Shown: positions 26,202-34,314 of the stretch, one piece after another
Layout of the letters: every line of letters starts with the position of its first letter
Position numbering within the stretch: the first letter of the stretch is position 1
Source: Roseitalea sp.
GTDB lineage: Bacteria; Pseudomonadota; Alphaproteobacteria; Rhizobiales; Rhizobiaceae
Direction of reading: 5' to 3'
DNA length: 64,000 bases
Assembly: GCA_017642895.1 (NCBI GenBank)
Contig: JAEPON010000010.1
Span: 103,534-167,533, forward strand
Translations under genes and position numbers: made by a program
The notes under the pieces: model-generated
Database searches by the model: none
Seen by the model: only the letters and a program-made list of their open reading frames with translations
Told to the model about the DNA's origin: nothing

Positions 26202-26321
26202 TCAGAAAACCCCGGCGTAGTAGAGCACGGCGAGCATGATCGCAACGATGGCGGCGCCCTTGGCGATCAAGCCGTAAAGCAGCCATTTGGGCATTTGTGT
26301 CTGCGGATCGCGCTCAGCCAT
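26202..26321 (-). CDS. 39-residue single-pass membrane microprotein
   Basis: ATG 26321 encodes a short polar N-terminus ([12 protein letters not shown]) followed by one membrane helix (WLLYGLIAKGAAIVAIMLAV, about residues 13-34). The ATG overlaps the end of the GFA gene by 8 bases (ATGGCTGA), so translation is probably coupled. No family is recognised. The membrane helix and coupling argue for a real gene despite its size. Confidence 0.55.
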   Translation of the reverse strand: MAERDPQTQMPKWLLYGLIAKGAAIVAIMLAVLYYAGVF

Positions 26322-26787
26322 CGGCGTGCCCCGGCGGCCATAAGGCGGTGTCATGGTCGGGGTGCTGATGGGAGACGATGCGGGCGTTCCAGGCGTCGTT
26401 TTCGGCGCCAACCGCAGGATCGGCCTCGGGCACCGTGTCCAGATGCATCACGATGTCATGGCGATCGGCGATGTTGGCATGATATTCGATCGGCACGATG
26501 GCCGGATCGTCGAGCGAACCGATCGCCACTTCGACGATCGCGTCCGTCTCCAGCGTCAGCGGTGTGCCGCAGGACCGGCAGAAACCGCGATTGGACAGGT
26601 TGGACGATGCAAACAGGCCCCGTTCGCCGCGCGTCCATTCAAAGCCTTCCACTTCGACCAGCGGCGCGAAATAGTTGCCCATCGCCTTCTGGCACATGCG
26701 GCAATGGCAGATGGAGGCCCGACCCAGTGCCCTGAACCGGTAGCGTACCGCGCCACACTGGCAGCCGCCGGTGAGCGCTTTGGTCAT
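26314..26787 (-). CDS. GFA family protein (glutathione-dependent formaldehyde-activating enzyme-like)
   Basis: A 157-residue zinc-binding protein of the GFA/CENP-V family. Cysteine pairs typical of the fold are CQCGAVRY (about 9-16), CHCRMCQ (about 29-35) and FCRSCGTPL (about 70). Most members have no proven activity, despite the name. Its ATG overlaps the cysS stop (ATGA) and its stop overlaps the microprotein start, so the three genes form one coupled unit. Confidence 0.88.
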   Translation of the reverse strand: MTKALTGGCQCGAVRYRFRALGRASICHCRMCQKAMGNYFAPLVEVEGFEWTRGERGLFASSNLSNRGFCRSCGTPLTLETDAIVEVAIGSLDDPAIVPIEYHANIADRHDIVMHLDTVPEADPAVGAENDAWNARIVSHQHPDHDTALWPPGHADG

Positions 26788-28181
26788 CGCCTGACTTCCC
26801 AACTGGTCACGCGTTCGCCGGTCCCTGGGTCCTTGCCGTCCTTCAACTGGATGCCTTGTTCGAGCAGTTCGTCGCGAATGCGGTCGGCCTCGGCCCAGTT
26901 CTTGTCGGCGATCAGGGCAAGACGGGTGTCGATGGCCGCCTGAACCGCGCCAAGGTCGATATCATCGACAGGTGCGGCATCGGGCAGACCGAGAAACGCC
27001 AGCGCGTCGCACAGCGGCGCACCGGCCAGACCGTTCAACGCATGGATCGCATCGACACTGTTGAGATCATCGCTTAGCGCCTCAACGACAGCGGCCATCG
27101 AGCCGTTCGGTTCCTGTTCGCCGGCCCGTCGCCACAAGCGCACCAGAAGGCTTTCGGCCTCCTCCAGCCTTCTGACAGAAAAATCGATCGGCTCGCGATA
27201 ATGGGTCATCAGCATGGCGAGGCGCAGCACCTCGCCGGGCCATGCACGCCCACCGAACTTTTCGGTCGCCAACAATTCGTGGACCGTGACGAAGTTGCCG
27301 AGCGATTTCGACATCTTCCTGCCCTCAACCTGCAGGAAGCCATTGTGCATCCAGACATTGGCCATGGTCGACGTCCCATGGGCGCAACGGCTCTGGGCGA
27401 TCTCGTTTTCATGGTGGGGAAAGACCAGATCGATCCCGCCGCCATGAATGTCGAACACCTCGCCCAGATGGTGCGCGCTCATCACCGAGCATTCGATGTG
27501 CCAGCCCGGGCGGCCACGGATCTGTGTGCCGCCGAAATCGGCGTCCCAGCCCGGTTCGGATGCTCCGCTCTGCTTCCAGAGCACGAAATCGGCTGCATCG
27601 CGCTTGTGATCGGCGATGGCGACCCGTGCGCCGGCCTTCTGGTCGGCAAGGTCGCGGCCCGACAGCGCGCCGTAGTCGGGCATGGATGCCACGTCGAACA
27701 GGACTTCGGCGCCCTCCTCGCCGGTGGCGACATAGGCATGGCCGCGCGCGACGAGATCGTTGATCATCACGATCATGCCGGCGACATGCTCGGTGGCGCG
27801 CGGCTCGTGGGTCGGCGGCAGGCAGCCGAGCGCCAGCGCGTCCGCCCGGAACTGGGCCGCGGTCTTTTCGGTCACCGCGCGAATCGCTTCGTTCAGCGGC
27901 AGGTCGGGATAGTCGCGCAGCGCGCGTGCGTTGATCTTGTCTTCGACGTCGGTGATGTTGCGCACATAGGTGACGTGATCGTCGCCAAAAACGTGCCGCA
28001 GCAGGCGGAACAGCACGTCAAAGACGATCACCGGGCGGGCATTGCCGATATGGGCATAATCGTAGACGGTCGGCCCGCAGACATAGAGGCGCACATTTTC
28101 CGGATCGATCGGCGCGAACGGCGCCTTGGCGCGCGTCAGCGTGTTATAGAGGCGGATCGTGCTGCCGGTGTGTTCGGCCAT
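26784..28181 (-). CDS. cysS: cysteinyl-tRNA synthetase
   Basis: A 465-residue class I aminoacyl-tRNA synthetase. The HIGH motif appears as HIGN in [20 protein letters not shown] is intact (about residue 275), and the zinc-binding residues are in YVCGPTV, WHIECS and FPHHENE. ATG 28181 ([13 protein letters not shown]) is the family start; the extended upstream frame is non-conserved. First gene of a minus-strand group cysS-GFA-microprotein, with cimA-rarD downstream. Confidence 0.96.
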   Translation of the reverse strand: MAEHTGSTIRLYNTLTRAKAPFAPIDPENVRLYVCGPTVYDYAHIGNARPVIVFDVLFRLLRHVFGDDHVTYVRNITDVEDKINARALRDYPDLPLNEAIRAVTEKTAAQFRADALALGCLPPTHEPRATEHVAGMIVMINDLVARGHAYVATGEEGAEVLFDVASMPDYGALSGRDLADQKAGARVAIADHKRDAADFVLWKQSGASEPGWDADFGGTQIRGRPGWHIECSVMSAHHLGEVFDIHGGGIDLVFPHHENEIAQSRCAHGTSTMANVWMHNGFLQVEGRKMSKSLGNFVTVHELLATEKFGGRAWPGEVLRLAMLMTHYREPIDFSVRRLEEAESLLVRLWRRAGEQEPNGSMAAVVEALSDDLNSVDAIHALNGLAGAPLCDALAFLGLPDAAPVDDIDLGAVQAAIDTRLALIADKNWAEADRIRDELLEQGIQLKDGKDPGTGERVTSWEVRR

Positions 28182-28422
28182 CTGGAGTGTTCCTTCCGTG
28201 CGCGCCCTGGCGCGCGCCGCTCTTGCCATGGCAGGGACCACGATGCCAAGCGTGAGCCGACGCCAGCCGACACATTTGCGATGGTTGCCGTACCCGTCAT
28301 GCGGGCGTGAAGCGCCGGATGCATGCAATTTATGATTGCCATCGGTACAATTGAGACGCTTTTTTTGCTTTCCCCCTAAAAATCCCCTGTTCAAGATCGG
28401 TTGCGAACGGCTACCATGGTGG
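28182..28422. other. non-coding region upstream of cysS
   Basis: No gene is supported in this stretch. It should contain the cysS promoter on the minus strand, though no clear -35/-10 pair was found. An AT-rich segment around 28325-28385 (with a TTTTTTT run at 28363) stands out from the GC-rich surroundings and could hold promoters for either direction, including one for the structured region that follows. Confidence 0.4.
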
Positions 28423-28550
28423 TCTCTGCGCAAGGCGGAGCCGGGTATCTCGCGGTGGAGTTTGCGCCCCATCTTCCACTGTGCTCGGCCATTTGCTTCT
28501 CACGGACCAGGAGGAGCAAATGGCAGATGCCTGGGGCGCCTGCGCAGAGA
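28423..28550 (+). ncRNA. candidate structured RNA (three nested stems)
   Basis: Three pairings are nested: TCTCTGCGCA (28423-28432) with TGCGCAGAGA (28541-28550), GCGCCCCA (28464-28471) with TGGGGCGC (28532-28539), and CCATTTGCTTCTC (28489-28501) with GAGGAGCAAATGG (28511-28523, one G-T wobble) around a 9-base loop. On the plus strand a CTTTCTTTTT run follows at 28556, which could end a transcript; an AT-rich block precedes it. A closing stem, an asymmetric bulge and an apical hairpin recall 6S-like architecture, but I cannot match it to a family. The strand is a guess. Confidence 0.3.
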
Positions 28551-28570
28551 ACCCGCTTTCTTTTTCCGAG

Positions 28571-29188
28571 TCAGCCCCTGAGGCTGGCCAGCAGACCGAT
28601 GGCGAGCGCGGCCATGATCACGGCGATCAGGCCGTCGAGCACGCGCCAGGCGGAGGGCTTTGCGAACAAGGGCGCCAAAAGCCGCGCACCGTAACCGAGC
28701 GAAAAGAACCAGACGAAGCTGGCCGTCATCGCACCGCCGCCAAAGACGAAGCGCGCGGCGCCCTCATGGCGCCCCGAAAGGCTGCCCAGAAGCACGACCG
28801 TGTCCAGATAGACGTGCGGGTTCAAAAAGGTGAAGGCAAGGCATGTGGCGATCGCCGCCCTGAGCGGCAGTGGCTTGCCGCCGGGTGCCTCGGCCACAAG
28901 AGCGGACGGCCGCAGGGCGCGGCGCAGCGCCAATGCGGCGTAGACCAACAGGAATGCGGCGCCGCCCAACGTGACGACCGTGATCAGAGCGGGATTGGCG
29001 GCGATCAGCGTGCCAAGCCCGGCAACGCCGGCGGCGATCAAAAGCGCATCGGACAATGCGCAAATCAGACACAAGATGAAGACATGGCTGTGCATCAGAC
29101 CCTGGCGCAGGATGAATGCGTTCTGCGCGCCGATTGCGATGATCAGCGTCAGGCCAAGCAGAAAACCGGAAAGGGCGACCGAGGGCAT
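28571..29188 (-). CDS. argO: LysE/ArgO family amino-acid exporter
   Basis: A 205-residue membrane protein of the ArgO branch of the LysE family: GFLLGLTLIIAIGAQNAFILRQGL at the N-terminus with the GAQNAF signature, and FTFLNPHVYLDTVVLLGS in the centre. The group exports arginine and lysine; the exact substrate is inferred by similarity. It starts 21 bp after the SRAP stop, so the two may be cotranscribed. Confidence 0.87.
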   Translation of the reverse strand: MPSVALSGFLLGLTLIIAIGAQNAFILRQGLMHSHVFILCLICALSDALLIAAGVAGLGTLIAANPALITVVTLGGAAFLLVYAALALRRALRPSALVAEAPGGKPLPLRAAIATCLAFTFLNPHVYLDTVVLLGSLSGRHEGAARFVFGGGAMTASFVWFFSLGYGARLLAPLFAKPSAWRVLDGLIAVIMAALAIGLLASLRG

Positions 29189-29209
29189 GGAGCAGGCGAG
29201 CCATGGAAA

Positions 29210-29989
29210 TCAGAACAGGCTGGGCTGGACCTCTTGGCTGCCCGAGGCGGGATTTGCAACCGTTTTTGCCGCGCCCGGCAGCGCAAAGGCGCGCGGCTCG
29301 ACCGGCGTCTGCACGTCAGGGCCTGCATTGGCCACCTTGTTGACCTTGTCGGAGACCGCAACGGGCTCGAACGCCACTTGCGCGTCGGGCCGAAAAAGGT
29401 CGGCAACATCGGCGGGGGCCTGACCACGCACATCGAGCCAGCGGTCATGGTGCTCCGGACGCAGCGCCACCGGCACGCGATGGTGGATGTGCGCCAGATC
29501 GTCCGGTGCGGCCATCGTCATGATCGCGCAGGTGTCGATCTCGCTGCCATCCCTGCCGATCCAGGTTTCGTGCAAGCCCGCAAAGCCGACGGGGCCGTGA
29601 TCGCGCGGCCGCACCCAAAAGGCCTGCGACTGGCCGGACGCCTTGTCCCGTGCCCATTCGTAAAAGCCCGATGCGGGAACGATGCAGCGACGGTGGCGCA
29701 CGGCCGCGCGGAACGAGGCTTTGGCAGCCGCGGTTTCCGAACGGGCATTGATCAGCAGCGGAAAATCCTTGGGGTCCTTTACCCAGGCCGGCAGCAGACC
29801 CCAGCGCATCAGCACCGCCTCCCGGTCGGGCAGGTTCGACCCCGCCGGCCGTGGCGCTGCCGGGGTGATCACAAGCAGCGGCTGCGTCGGCGCAACGTTA
29901 TAGCGGGGTGGGAACGGTTCGATGCCGGCCACCGCGAACAGGCGTTCGATCGCCTCACGCGGGTGGGTCAGCGCAAGGCGGCCGCACAT
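29210..29989 (-). CDS. SOS response-associated peptidase (SRAP/HMCES/YedK family)
   Basis: A 259-residue SRAP protein that shields abasic sites in single-stranded DNA by covalent attachment through Cys2 (MCGR). Other active-site landmarks are PRYNVAPTQ, INARSE (Asn), SGFYEW (Glu) and HHRVPVAL (His). The C-terminal 40 residues are variable. Complete by motif content. Confidence 0.93.
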   Translation of the reverse strand: MCGRLALTHPREAIERLFAVAGIEPFPPRYNVAPTQPLLVITPAAPRPAGSNLPDREAVLMRWGLLPAWVKDPKDFPLLINARSETAAAKASFRAAVRHRRCIVPASGFYEWARDKASGQSQAFWVRPRDHGPVGFAGLHETWIGRDGSEIDTCAIMTMAAPDDLAHIHHRVPVALRPEHHDRWLDVRGQAPADVADLFRPDAQVAFEPVAVSDKVNKVANAGPDVQTPVEPRAFALPGAAKTVANPASGSQEVQPSLF

Positions 29990-30020
29990 GGGACAATCAT
30001 TCCTTCAACGCTGTGAGGCG

Positions 30021-30584
30021 TCATTGCGCCTGAGCCGTGCGAAACTGATAGAGATCGGCTTCCCGCTCGGCGCTGAAGACCGCGCTCTGCGCGGACGACA
30101 GCCGGTTGCGCTCCAGTTCGATCTCGAGCTGGATGCGGCGGCGGTCTTCGTCCGTGGTCGCCGCGGCAAGATCGCGGATCAACTGGTCGATCTTGCGCTG
30201 GGCTTCGTCGCGGTCCGTGCGGGCATCATGAACCCGCCGGCCGACGGTATGGGCCTCGTTGAAAGCCAGCGCCATGTCGGCTGGACAGGCATTGCGGTTG
30301 ATGCCGCCGGAGCGGCCCACGTTAAGCCCGTTGGCCGGCGTGCAATAGGTGCGGATGCCGCGATCCCAGCCGGTCTGCCAGCTCGCCGCATCGACTGAAA
30401 TGCCGTGCTTCGTGCAGGCTTCCTGATGCTGGCCGACATAGGTAACGGGAAAACCGCGAGTCCCGTCGGATTCGCCAAGCTGCTGCCAGTCAACGACCTG
30501 GCATTGCTCCTCGTTGAGCGTCGCGCAGGACGACAATGCCATCATCGCGACGCCAAAGACGCCGGCCGCCACCAGATATCGCAT
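30021..30584 (-). CDS. DUF2799 lipoprotein
   Basis: A 187-residue predicted lipoprotein: the N-terminal hydrophobic segment ends with the lipobox LSSC (Cys at about residue 20). The DUF2799 domain follows (DWQQLGESDGTRG and GWDRGIRTYCTPANGLNVGR), then a coiled-coil-like charged region from about residue 115. Periplasmic or outer-membrane location is expected. Function unknown. Confidence 0.85.
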   Translation of the reverse strand: MRYLVAAGVFGVAMMALSSCATLNEEQCQVVDWQQLGESDGTRGFPVTYVGQHQEACTKHGISVDAASWQTGWDRGIRTYCTPANGLNVGRSGGINRNACPADMALAFNEAHTVGRRVHDARTDRDEAQRKIDQLIRDLAAATTDEDRRRIQLEIELERNRLSSAQSAVFSAEREADLYQFRTAQAQ

Positions 30585-30680
30585 CGGAAATTCCCCGTCT
30601 GAAGCCCCGGCTCACCCTATCGCGACGGTCATCGATGTGGCAAACCTCAATCTATTGAATTGCGGAGCTTTTCTGGGGAA

Positions 30681-31109
30681 ATGTCCGATGTGCGCCATCC
30701 CGCCGCTGCGGTTTCCGTGGTGATCCGCGAGCCGCGATCCGGCGCGTTCCTTCTGGCGCGCCGCGCACGCCCGCCGGCACAGGACCTTTGGGCCTTTCCG
30801 GGCGGCCGGGTCCATTGGGGCGAGACAATCCGGCAGGCAGCGGCGCGCGAACTGGCCGAGGAAACCGCGCTGACCGTCGATCCGGACAGTCTGGCGGTTG
30901 CCGAAGTGGTCGATCTGATCGGCGACGAGAATCATGGCGGAGCGCCCGAACACCATTTCGTTTTGACCGTCTTTGTCGGGACGGCCACCGGCACGCCGGT
31001 GGCCGGCGACGATGCCGCCGAACTGCGCTTTGCCACCATCGCCGATATGGACGGGCTGGCGATGACGCAGACGACGCTTGAAACCGCGCGGCGGCTTGCG
31101 GGCGTGTGA
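30681..31109 (+). CDS. NUDIX hydrolase
   Basis: A 142-residue NUDIX protein, a pyrophosphohydrolase of nucleotide-like substrates. The box runs from GGRVHWGETIRQ to ARELAEETA (about residues 38-60); the metal-binding REL-EE core is intact, but the final glycine of the consensus is alanine. ATG 30681 is preferred to the TTG 21 bases upstream. It is divergent from the DUF2799 gene. Substrate unknown. Confidence 0.88.
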   Translation: MSDVRHPAAAVSVVIREPRSGAFLLARRARPPAQDLWAFPGGRVHWGETIRQAAARELAEETALTVDPDSLAVAEVVDLIGDENHGGAPEHHFVLTVFVGTATGTPVAGDDAAELRFATIADMDGLAMTQTTLETARRLAGV

Positions 31110-31212
31110 CGGGCCGGCCCACGCAATCGTGACCGTGTGTCATTGGCGGCAAAGCGGCCGCGTCGCTAGTCTCGGCCCATCACCGTCCGTCAGATCGTCC
31201 GAGGTGCCGCCC

Positions 31213-32208
31213 ATGATCCGACCTGACCGTTCCGCCGGCCTGTTTGCCGCCCTTGTCATGCTGCTTGCGGGGATGGTGATGACGCAGCCCGCCAATGCCG
31301 ATCCGATCCGCTGGTCGATGGAGGGGTGGACAACCGATTTCGAGACCTCTTCGGTCGATCTGGCGCGGATCCTGTCCGGCGGCCCGCCGCGCGACGGCAT
31401 TCCGTCGATCGACAATCCGGTGTTCGAGTTCGTGCCCGGCCATGACGATCTCGAACCGCAGGAACCCGTCGTCGGCCTGGCGATCGACGGCGATGCGCGC
31501 GCCTATCCGCTGCGCATCCTGACCTGGCACGAAATCGTCAACGATGTGGTGGGCGGCACGCCGGTTGCGATCACCTATTGTCCCTTGTGCAATTCGGCAC
31601 CGGTCTTCGAACGCACGGTGGACGGCCGTGTGCTCGAATTCGGCACGACCGGCAAGCTGAAGGATTCCAACCTGATCATGTATGACCGGCAGACCGAGAC
31701 ATGGTGGCAGCAATTCACCGGCGAAGCGATCGTCGGCGAGATGACCGGCGCGGTGCTGACGCTGGTTCCGGCGCGGCTGCAATCCTGGGCCGAGTTTTCC
31801 GAAGAAAATCCCAATGGCCGGGTTCTCGTGCCCAACAATGCGACCATGCGCGACTATGGCCGCAACCCCTACCGCAGCTATGACACATCGCGGCCGTTCC
31901 TTTATGACGGCCAGCTTCCCGAGGACATCGAGCCAATGGAACGCGTCATCGTCGTGCCGCGCGGCCAGGAAGACCCGTTGATCGTGACCATGCGCACCGT
32001 GTCGGACGCCGGCACATGGGAAAGCGACGGGCTGGATTTCAAATGGACGGCCGGGCGGGCGTCGGCGCTGGATACCACGCGGATCGCCGAAGGCCGCGAT
32101 GTGGGCACGGTGCTGGTGACGCGCGAGGGCGCCGATGTGCCCTATGACGTGACATTCGCCTTCGTTGCCCATGCCTTTCATCCCGGTGTCATGATCATCG
32201 GCCAGTGA
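31213..32208 (+). CDS. DUF3179 exported protein
   Basis: A 331-residue secreted protein. A signal peptide (about residues 1-30, ending ANA-D) is followed by the DUF3179 domain with WHEIVNDVVGGTPVAITYCPLCNSA (about 108-130), whose CPLC motif resembles a metal or redox site. Relatives are periplasmic and uncharacterised. ATG 31213 places the signal peptide at the N-terminus; the frame is open further upstream over the end of the NUDIX gene. Confidence 0.87.
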   Translation: MIRPDRSAGLFAALVMLLAGMVMTQPANADPIRWSMEGWTTDFETSSVDLARILSGGPPRDGIPSIDNPVFEFVPGHDDLEPQEPVVGLAIDGDARAYPLRILTWHEIVNDVVGGTPVAITYCPLCNSAPVFERTVDGRVLEFGTTGKLKDSNLIMYDRQTETWWQQFTGEAIVGEMTGAVLTLVPARLQSWAEFSEENPNGRVLVPNNATMRDYGRNPYRSYDTSRPFLYDGQLPEDIEPMERVIVVPRGQEDPLIVTMRTVSDAGTWESDGLDFKWTAGRASALDTTRIAEGRDVGTVLVTREGADVPYDVTFAFVAHAFHPGVMIIGQ

Positions 32209-32287
32209 CCGCGGGATGAGCCAAAAGCTTGTTTGTGCCCCAATTGGGTGTCAGAAACCCGCCGGCAAGGTGGACAGGGGATCGCCG

Positions 32288-32701
32288 ATGCGGCGTGCGA
32301 ACAAGGTCGGCATACCGGTTGTTGCGGCCCGGCTTGTTGTTGTGGCTTGGCTTGCGACAATGATGGCTGCGCTGGCGCCTGTTGCAGCCGGCGCCCAGAC
32401 GGCGGCGTATGACCAGAAGCTTGGCCGCCTGGCCGAGGTTCTGGGATCGATCCACTATCTGCGCAACCTGTGCACCGAACCCAGCAACCAGTGGCGCGAC
32501 GAGATGGAACAGTTGCTGTCGGTGGAAAAGCCGGAGCCGCTGCGCCGCGCCCAGCTTATCGCGGCGTTCAACAAGGGATATCGGAGCTTTGACAGCGTTT
32601 ACACGCGCTGCACGGACCAGGCGCGGTCATCGGCGGATCGCTATGTCGAGGAAGGACGAACGCTGGCCCTCGATCTCGCCAGCACCTATGGCGCGCAATA
32701 G
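32288..32701 (+). CDS. TIGR02301 family exported protein
   Basis: A 137-residue protein with an N-terminal signal peptide (cleavage after GAQ-T, about residue 38) and the TIGR02301 core YDQKLGRLAEVLGSIHYLRNLC followed by EMEQLLSVE and AFNKGYRSFDSVYTRC. The family is confined to this bacterial order and has no known function. Start 32288 is chosen for the AGGGG site seven bases upstream and the signal peptide position; ATG 32216 is an in-frame alternative. Confidence 0.83.
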   Translation: MRRANKVGIPVVAARLVVVAWLATMMAALAPVAAGAQTAAYDQKLGRLAEVLGSIHYLRNLCTEPSNQWRDEMEQLLSVEKPEPLRRAQLIAAFNKGYRSFDSVYTRCTDQARSSADRYVEEGRTLALDLASTYGAQ

Positions 32702-32819
32702 GGCATGGCCGCCGGTTCGTTAACGCTCGCGTGATCTTGGCGGTTACATTTGATCGGTCTGTGCTAGATTGGGAAACAGGGCGCGGCGGGCTTGTGCCGC
32801 ACCAAGCGGGATTTGCACC

Positions 32820-33083
32820 ATGGAAACAGAACATAAAATCGATGCGCTGGACGATGCCATCGCGCTCGAAAAGCGGCGTGCGGCCCGCGAAATGCAGTCG
32901 GAAATCTGGGCCGACGGAATGCTCGAAGGCATCGAGACGGACATTCTGGCCGATGCCGCCATGGCGACCGCCCTTGAAGAGATCGTCGACGAGAATGGCG
33001 AAGACGCCGCGCTCGCCGTGATCGACGACATCCGCCAGCGTCTGGTGGCCGGCGAGTTCAGCCGGCTGCGCACGCTGCAATAG
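32820..33083 (+). CDS. small acidic hypothetical protein
   Basis: An 87-residue, highly charged and mostly helical protein (METEHKIDALDDAIALEKRR, then alternating acidic helices) with no signal peptide or known domain. It lies between the TIGR02301 gene and another exported protein, same strand. Helical content suggests a coiled coil or a small regulatory subunit. Family not recognised. Confidence 0.6.
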   Translation: METEHKIDALDDAIALEKRRAAREMQSEIWADGMLEGIETDILADAAMATALEEIVDENGEDAALAVIDDIRQRLVAGEFSRLRTLQ

Positions 33084-33115
33084 GAACATCAAGCCACGGC
33101 GAAGGCCGGGAGACG

Positions 33116-33847
33116 ATGGCTGTGCCGACCGACATCCGCTTCAAGGCTTGCAGCGCCGTCCTGGCAACCGGCCTGGCATTGACGGTGGCCGCGTTTTTGG
33201 GAACCGGCCCGGCATCGGCGAGCAGCGCCGGCGACATCGTGGCTCCGCCGCCTTCGGGTGTGGTGCCGGTCCCCGCGCCAATGGCCGGCGCGGACGATCC
33301 GAACAACCCGCTCGCCGTGCCACCTGCGGTTCCGCGCGGCGGCGATCCCGCTCGCACCCATGCAGGCACCGAGGAGAACACGATTGAGTTTTCCGACGAT
33401 GTTTCGCTCTTGCCCGTGCCGGTGCGGCGGATGCGCGAATTGATCATGGAGGCGGCGCGATCCGGCGATCCGGAACAACTGCGCCCGCTGATCGGCACCG
33501 GCGCGGACACGACACGCCTCTCGCTCGCCGAGGTCGAGGGCGATCCGGTGGCCTACTTCAAGTCGATTTCGGGTGACGCGGAAGGCCATGAGATGCTGGC
33601 CATCCTGCTGGAGGTCTTTGAGGCCGGTTATGCCCGCTTCGACCCTGGAACCGACGCCGAACTCTATGTCTGGCCCGATTTTTTCGCCAAGCCGCTCGAT
33701 GCGCTGACGCCGCAGGAACGGGTCGAACTGTTCAAGCTGGTCACCGCCGGCGACTATGAAGACATGGTCGGCTTCGGCTCCTACATCTTCTTTCGCGCCG
33801 CGATCACGCCCGAGGGCCGGTGGCTGTTCTTTGTCGCCGGCGATTGA
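33116..33847 (+). CDS. hypothetical exported protein
   Basis: A 243-residue protein with an N-terminal signal segment (about residues 10-36, ending PASA-S), a Pro-rich linker (about 40-75), and a conserved-looking C-terminal domain: PVRRMRELIMEAARSGDPEQLRPL, then ELYVWPDFFAKPLDALTPQE. The last part resembles uncharacterised exported proteins of related bacteria. Probably periplasmic; no enzymatic motif was recognised. The stop abuts the convergent gene at 33848. Confidence 0.7.
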   Translation: MAVPTDIRFKACSAVLATGLALTVAAFLGTGPASASSAGDIVAPPPSGVVPVPAPMAGADDPNNPLAVPPAVPRGGDPARTHAGTEENTIEFSDDVSLLPVPVRRMRELIMEAARSGDPEQLRPLIGTGADTTRLSLAEVEGDPVAYFKSISGDAEGHEMLAILLEVFEAGYARFDPGTDAELYVWPDFFAKPLDALTPQERVELFKLVTAGDYEDMVGFGSYIFFRAAITPEGRWLFFVAGD

Positions 33848-34192
33848 TCAGGAGATTTGCGACTGGTGATGCTGGACCAGACGCCAACGGTCGTTCTTGA
33901 GCGCATAGGTCGATGTGCATATGGCCGCATAGGGCGGCATGCCTTCGCACCGCCCTTCGGCGCGATAGGCAAGAACGATCACGCCGCTCATCGGGCTGGC
34001 GGTCGTCTGGTCTGTCATGGCGACGAGATCCCAGCGCGGAATAAGGCCCGCTCCCTGGTGTAGTTGCGCGCCCAGCATGGTGCCGATCGGCTCCGGAAAC
34101 GCCATCACGCACAAGTCGGACAATGTGGCCGAGAGGTGTTCACGCGACCCGGTCCACAACTGCTCTTCCATCTGCCAGATCTTCTCGTTCAT
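33848..34192 (-). CDS. DUF4440 / NTF2-like small protein
   Basis: A 114-residue cytosolic protein with the NTF2-like pattern: N-terminal helix MNEKIWQMEEQLWTG, central MAFPEPIGTMLG, and a C-terminal strand ending in NDRWRLVQHHQS, as in DUF4440 proteins. Possible stress or ligand-binding role; unassigned. It converges on the exported protein gene with no bases between the stops. Confidence 0.7.
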   Translation of the reverse strand: MNEKIWQMEEQLWTGSREHLSATLSDLCVMAFPEPIGTMLGAQLHQGAGLIPRWDLVAMTDQTTASPMSGVIVLAYRAEGRCEGMPPYAAICTSTYALKNDRWRLVQHHQSQIS

Positions 34193-34314
34193 CTTTCTTC
34201 CCGGTCCTGCCCTGCAACTCTTCAACGGTGTCGTCCGCCGGCATGTTAATGGCCCGGACCGGACGATGGCCACCAACCAACGGCTGAAGTGGGCCTTGCC
34301 GTCGGCCCGCCCGG

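Noticed and set aside
24204..26735. 843-codon open frame on the plus strand
   Set aside because: Antisense to rarD, cimA and the GFA gene; composition is typical of a shadow of real genes.
28423..28550. Identification of the nested-stem region as 6S or SRP RNA
   Set aside because: The conserved SRP GGAAGGAAGCAGCC-type apical sequence is absent and I cannot match 6S consensus positions; kept only as an unassigned candidate.
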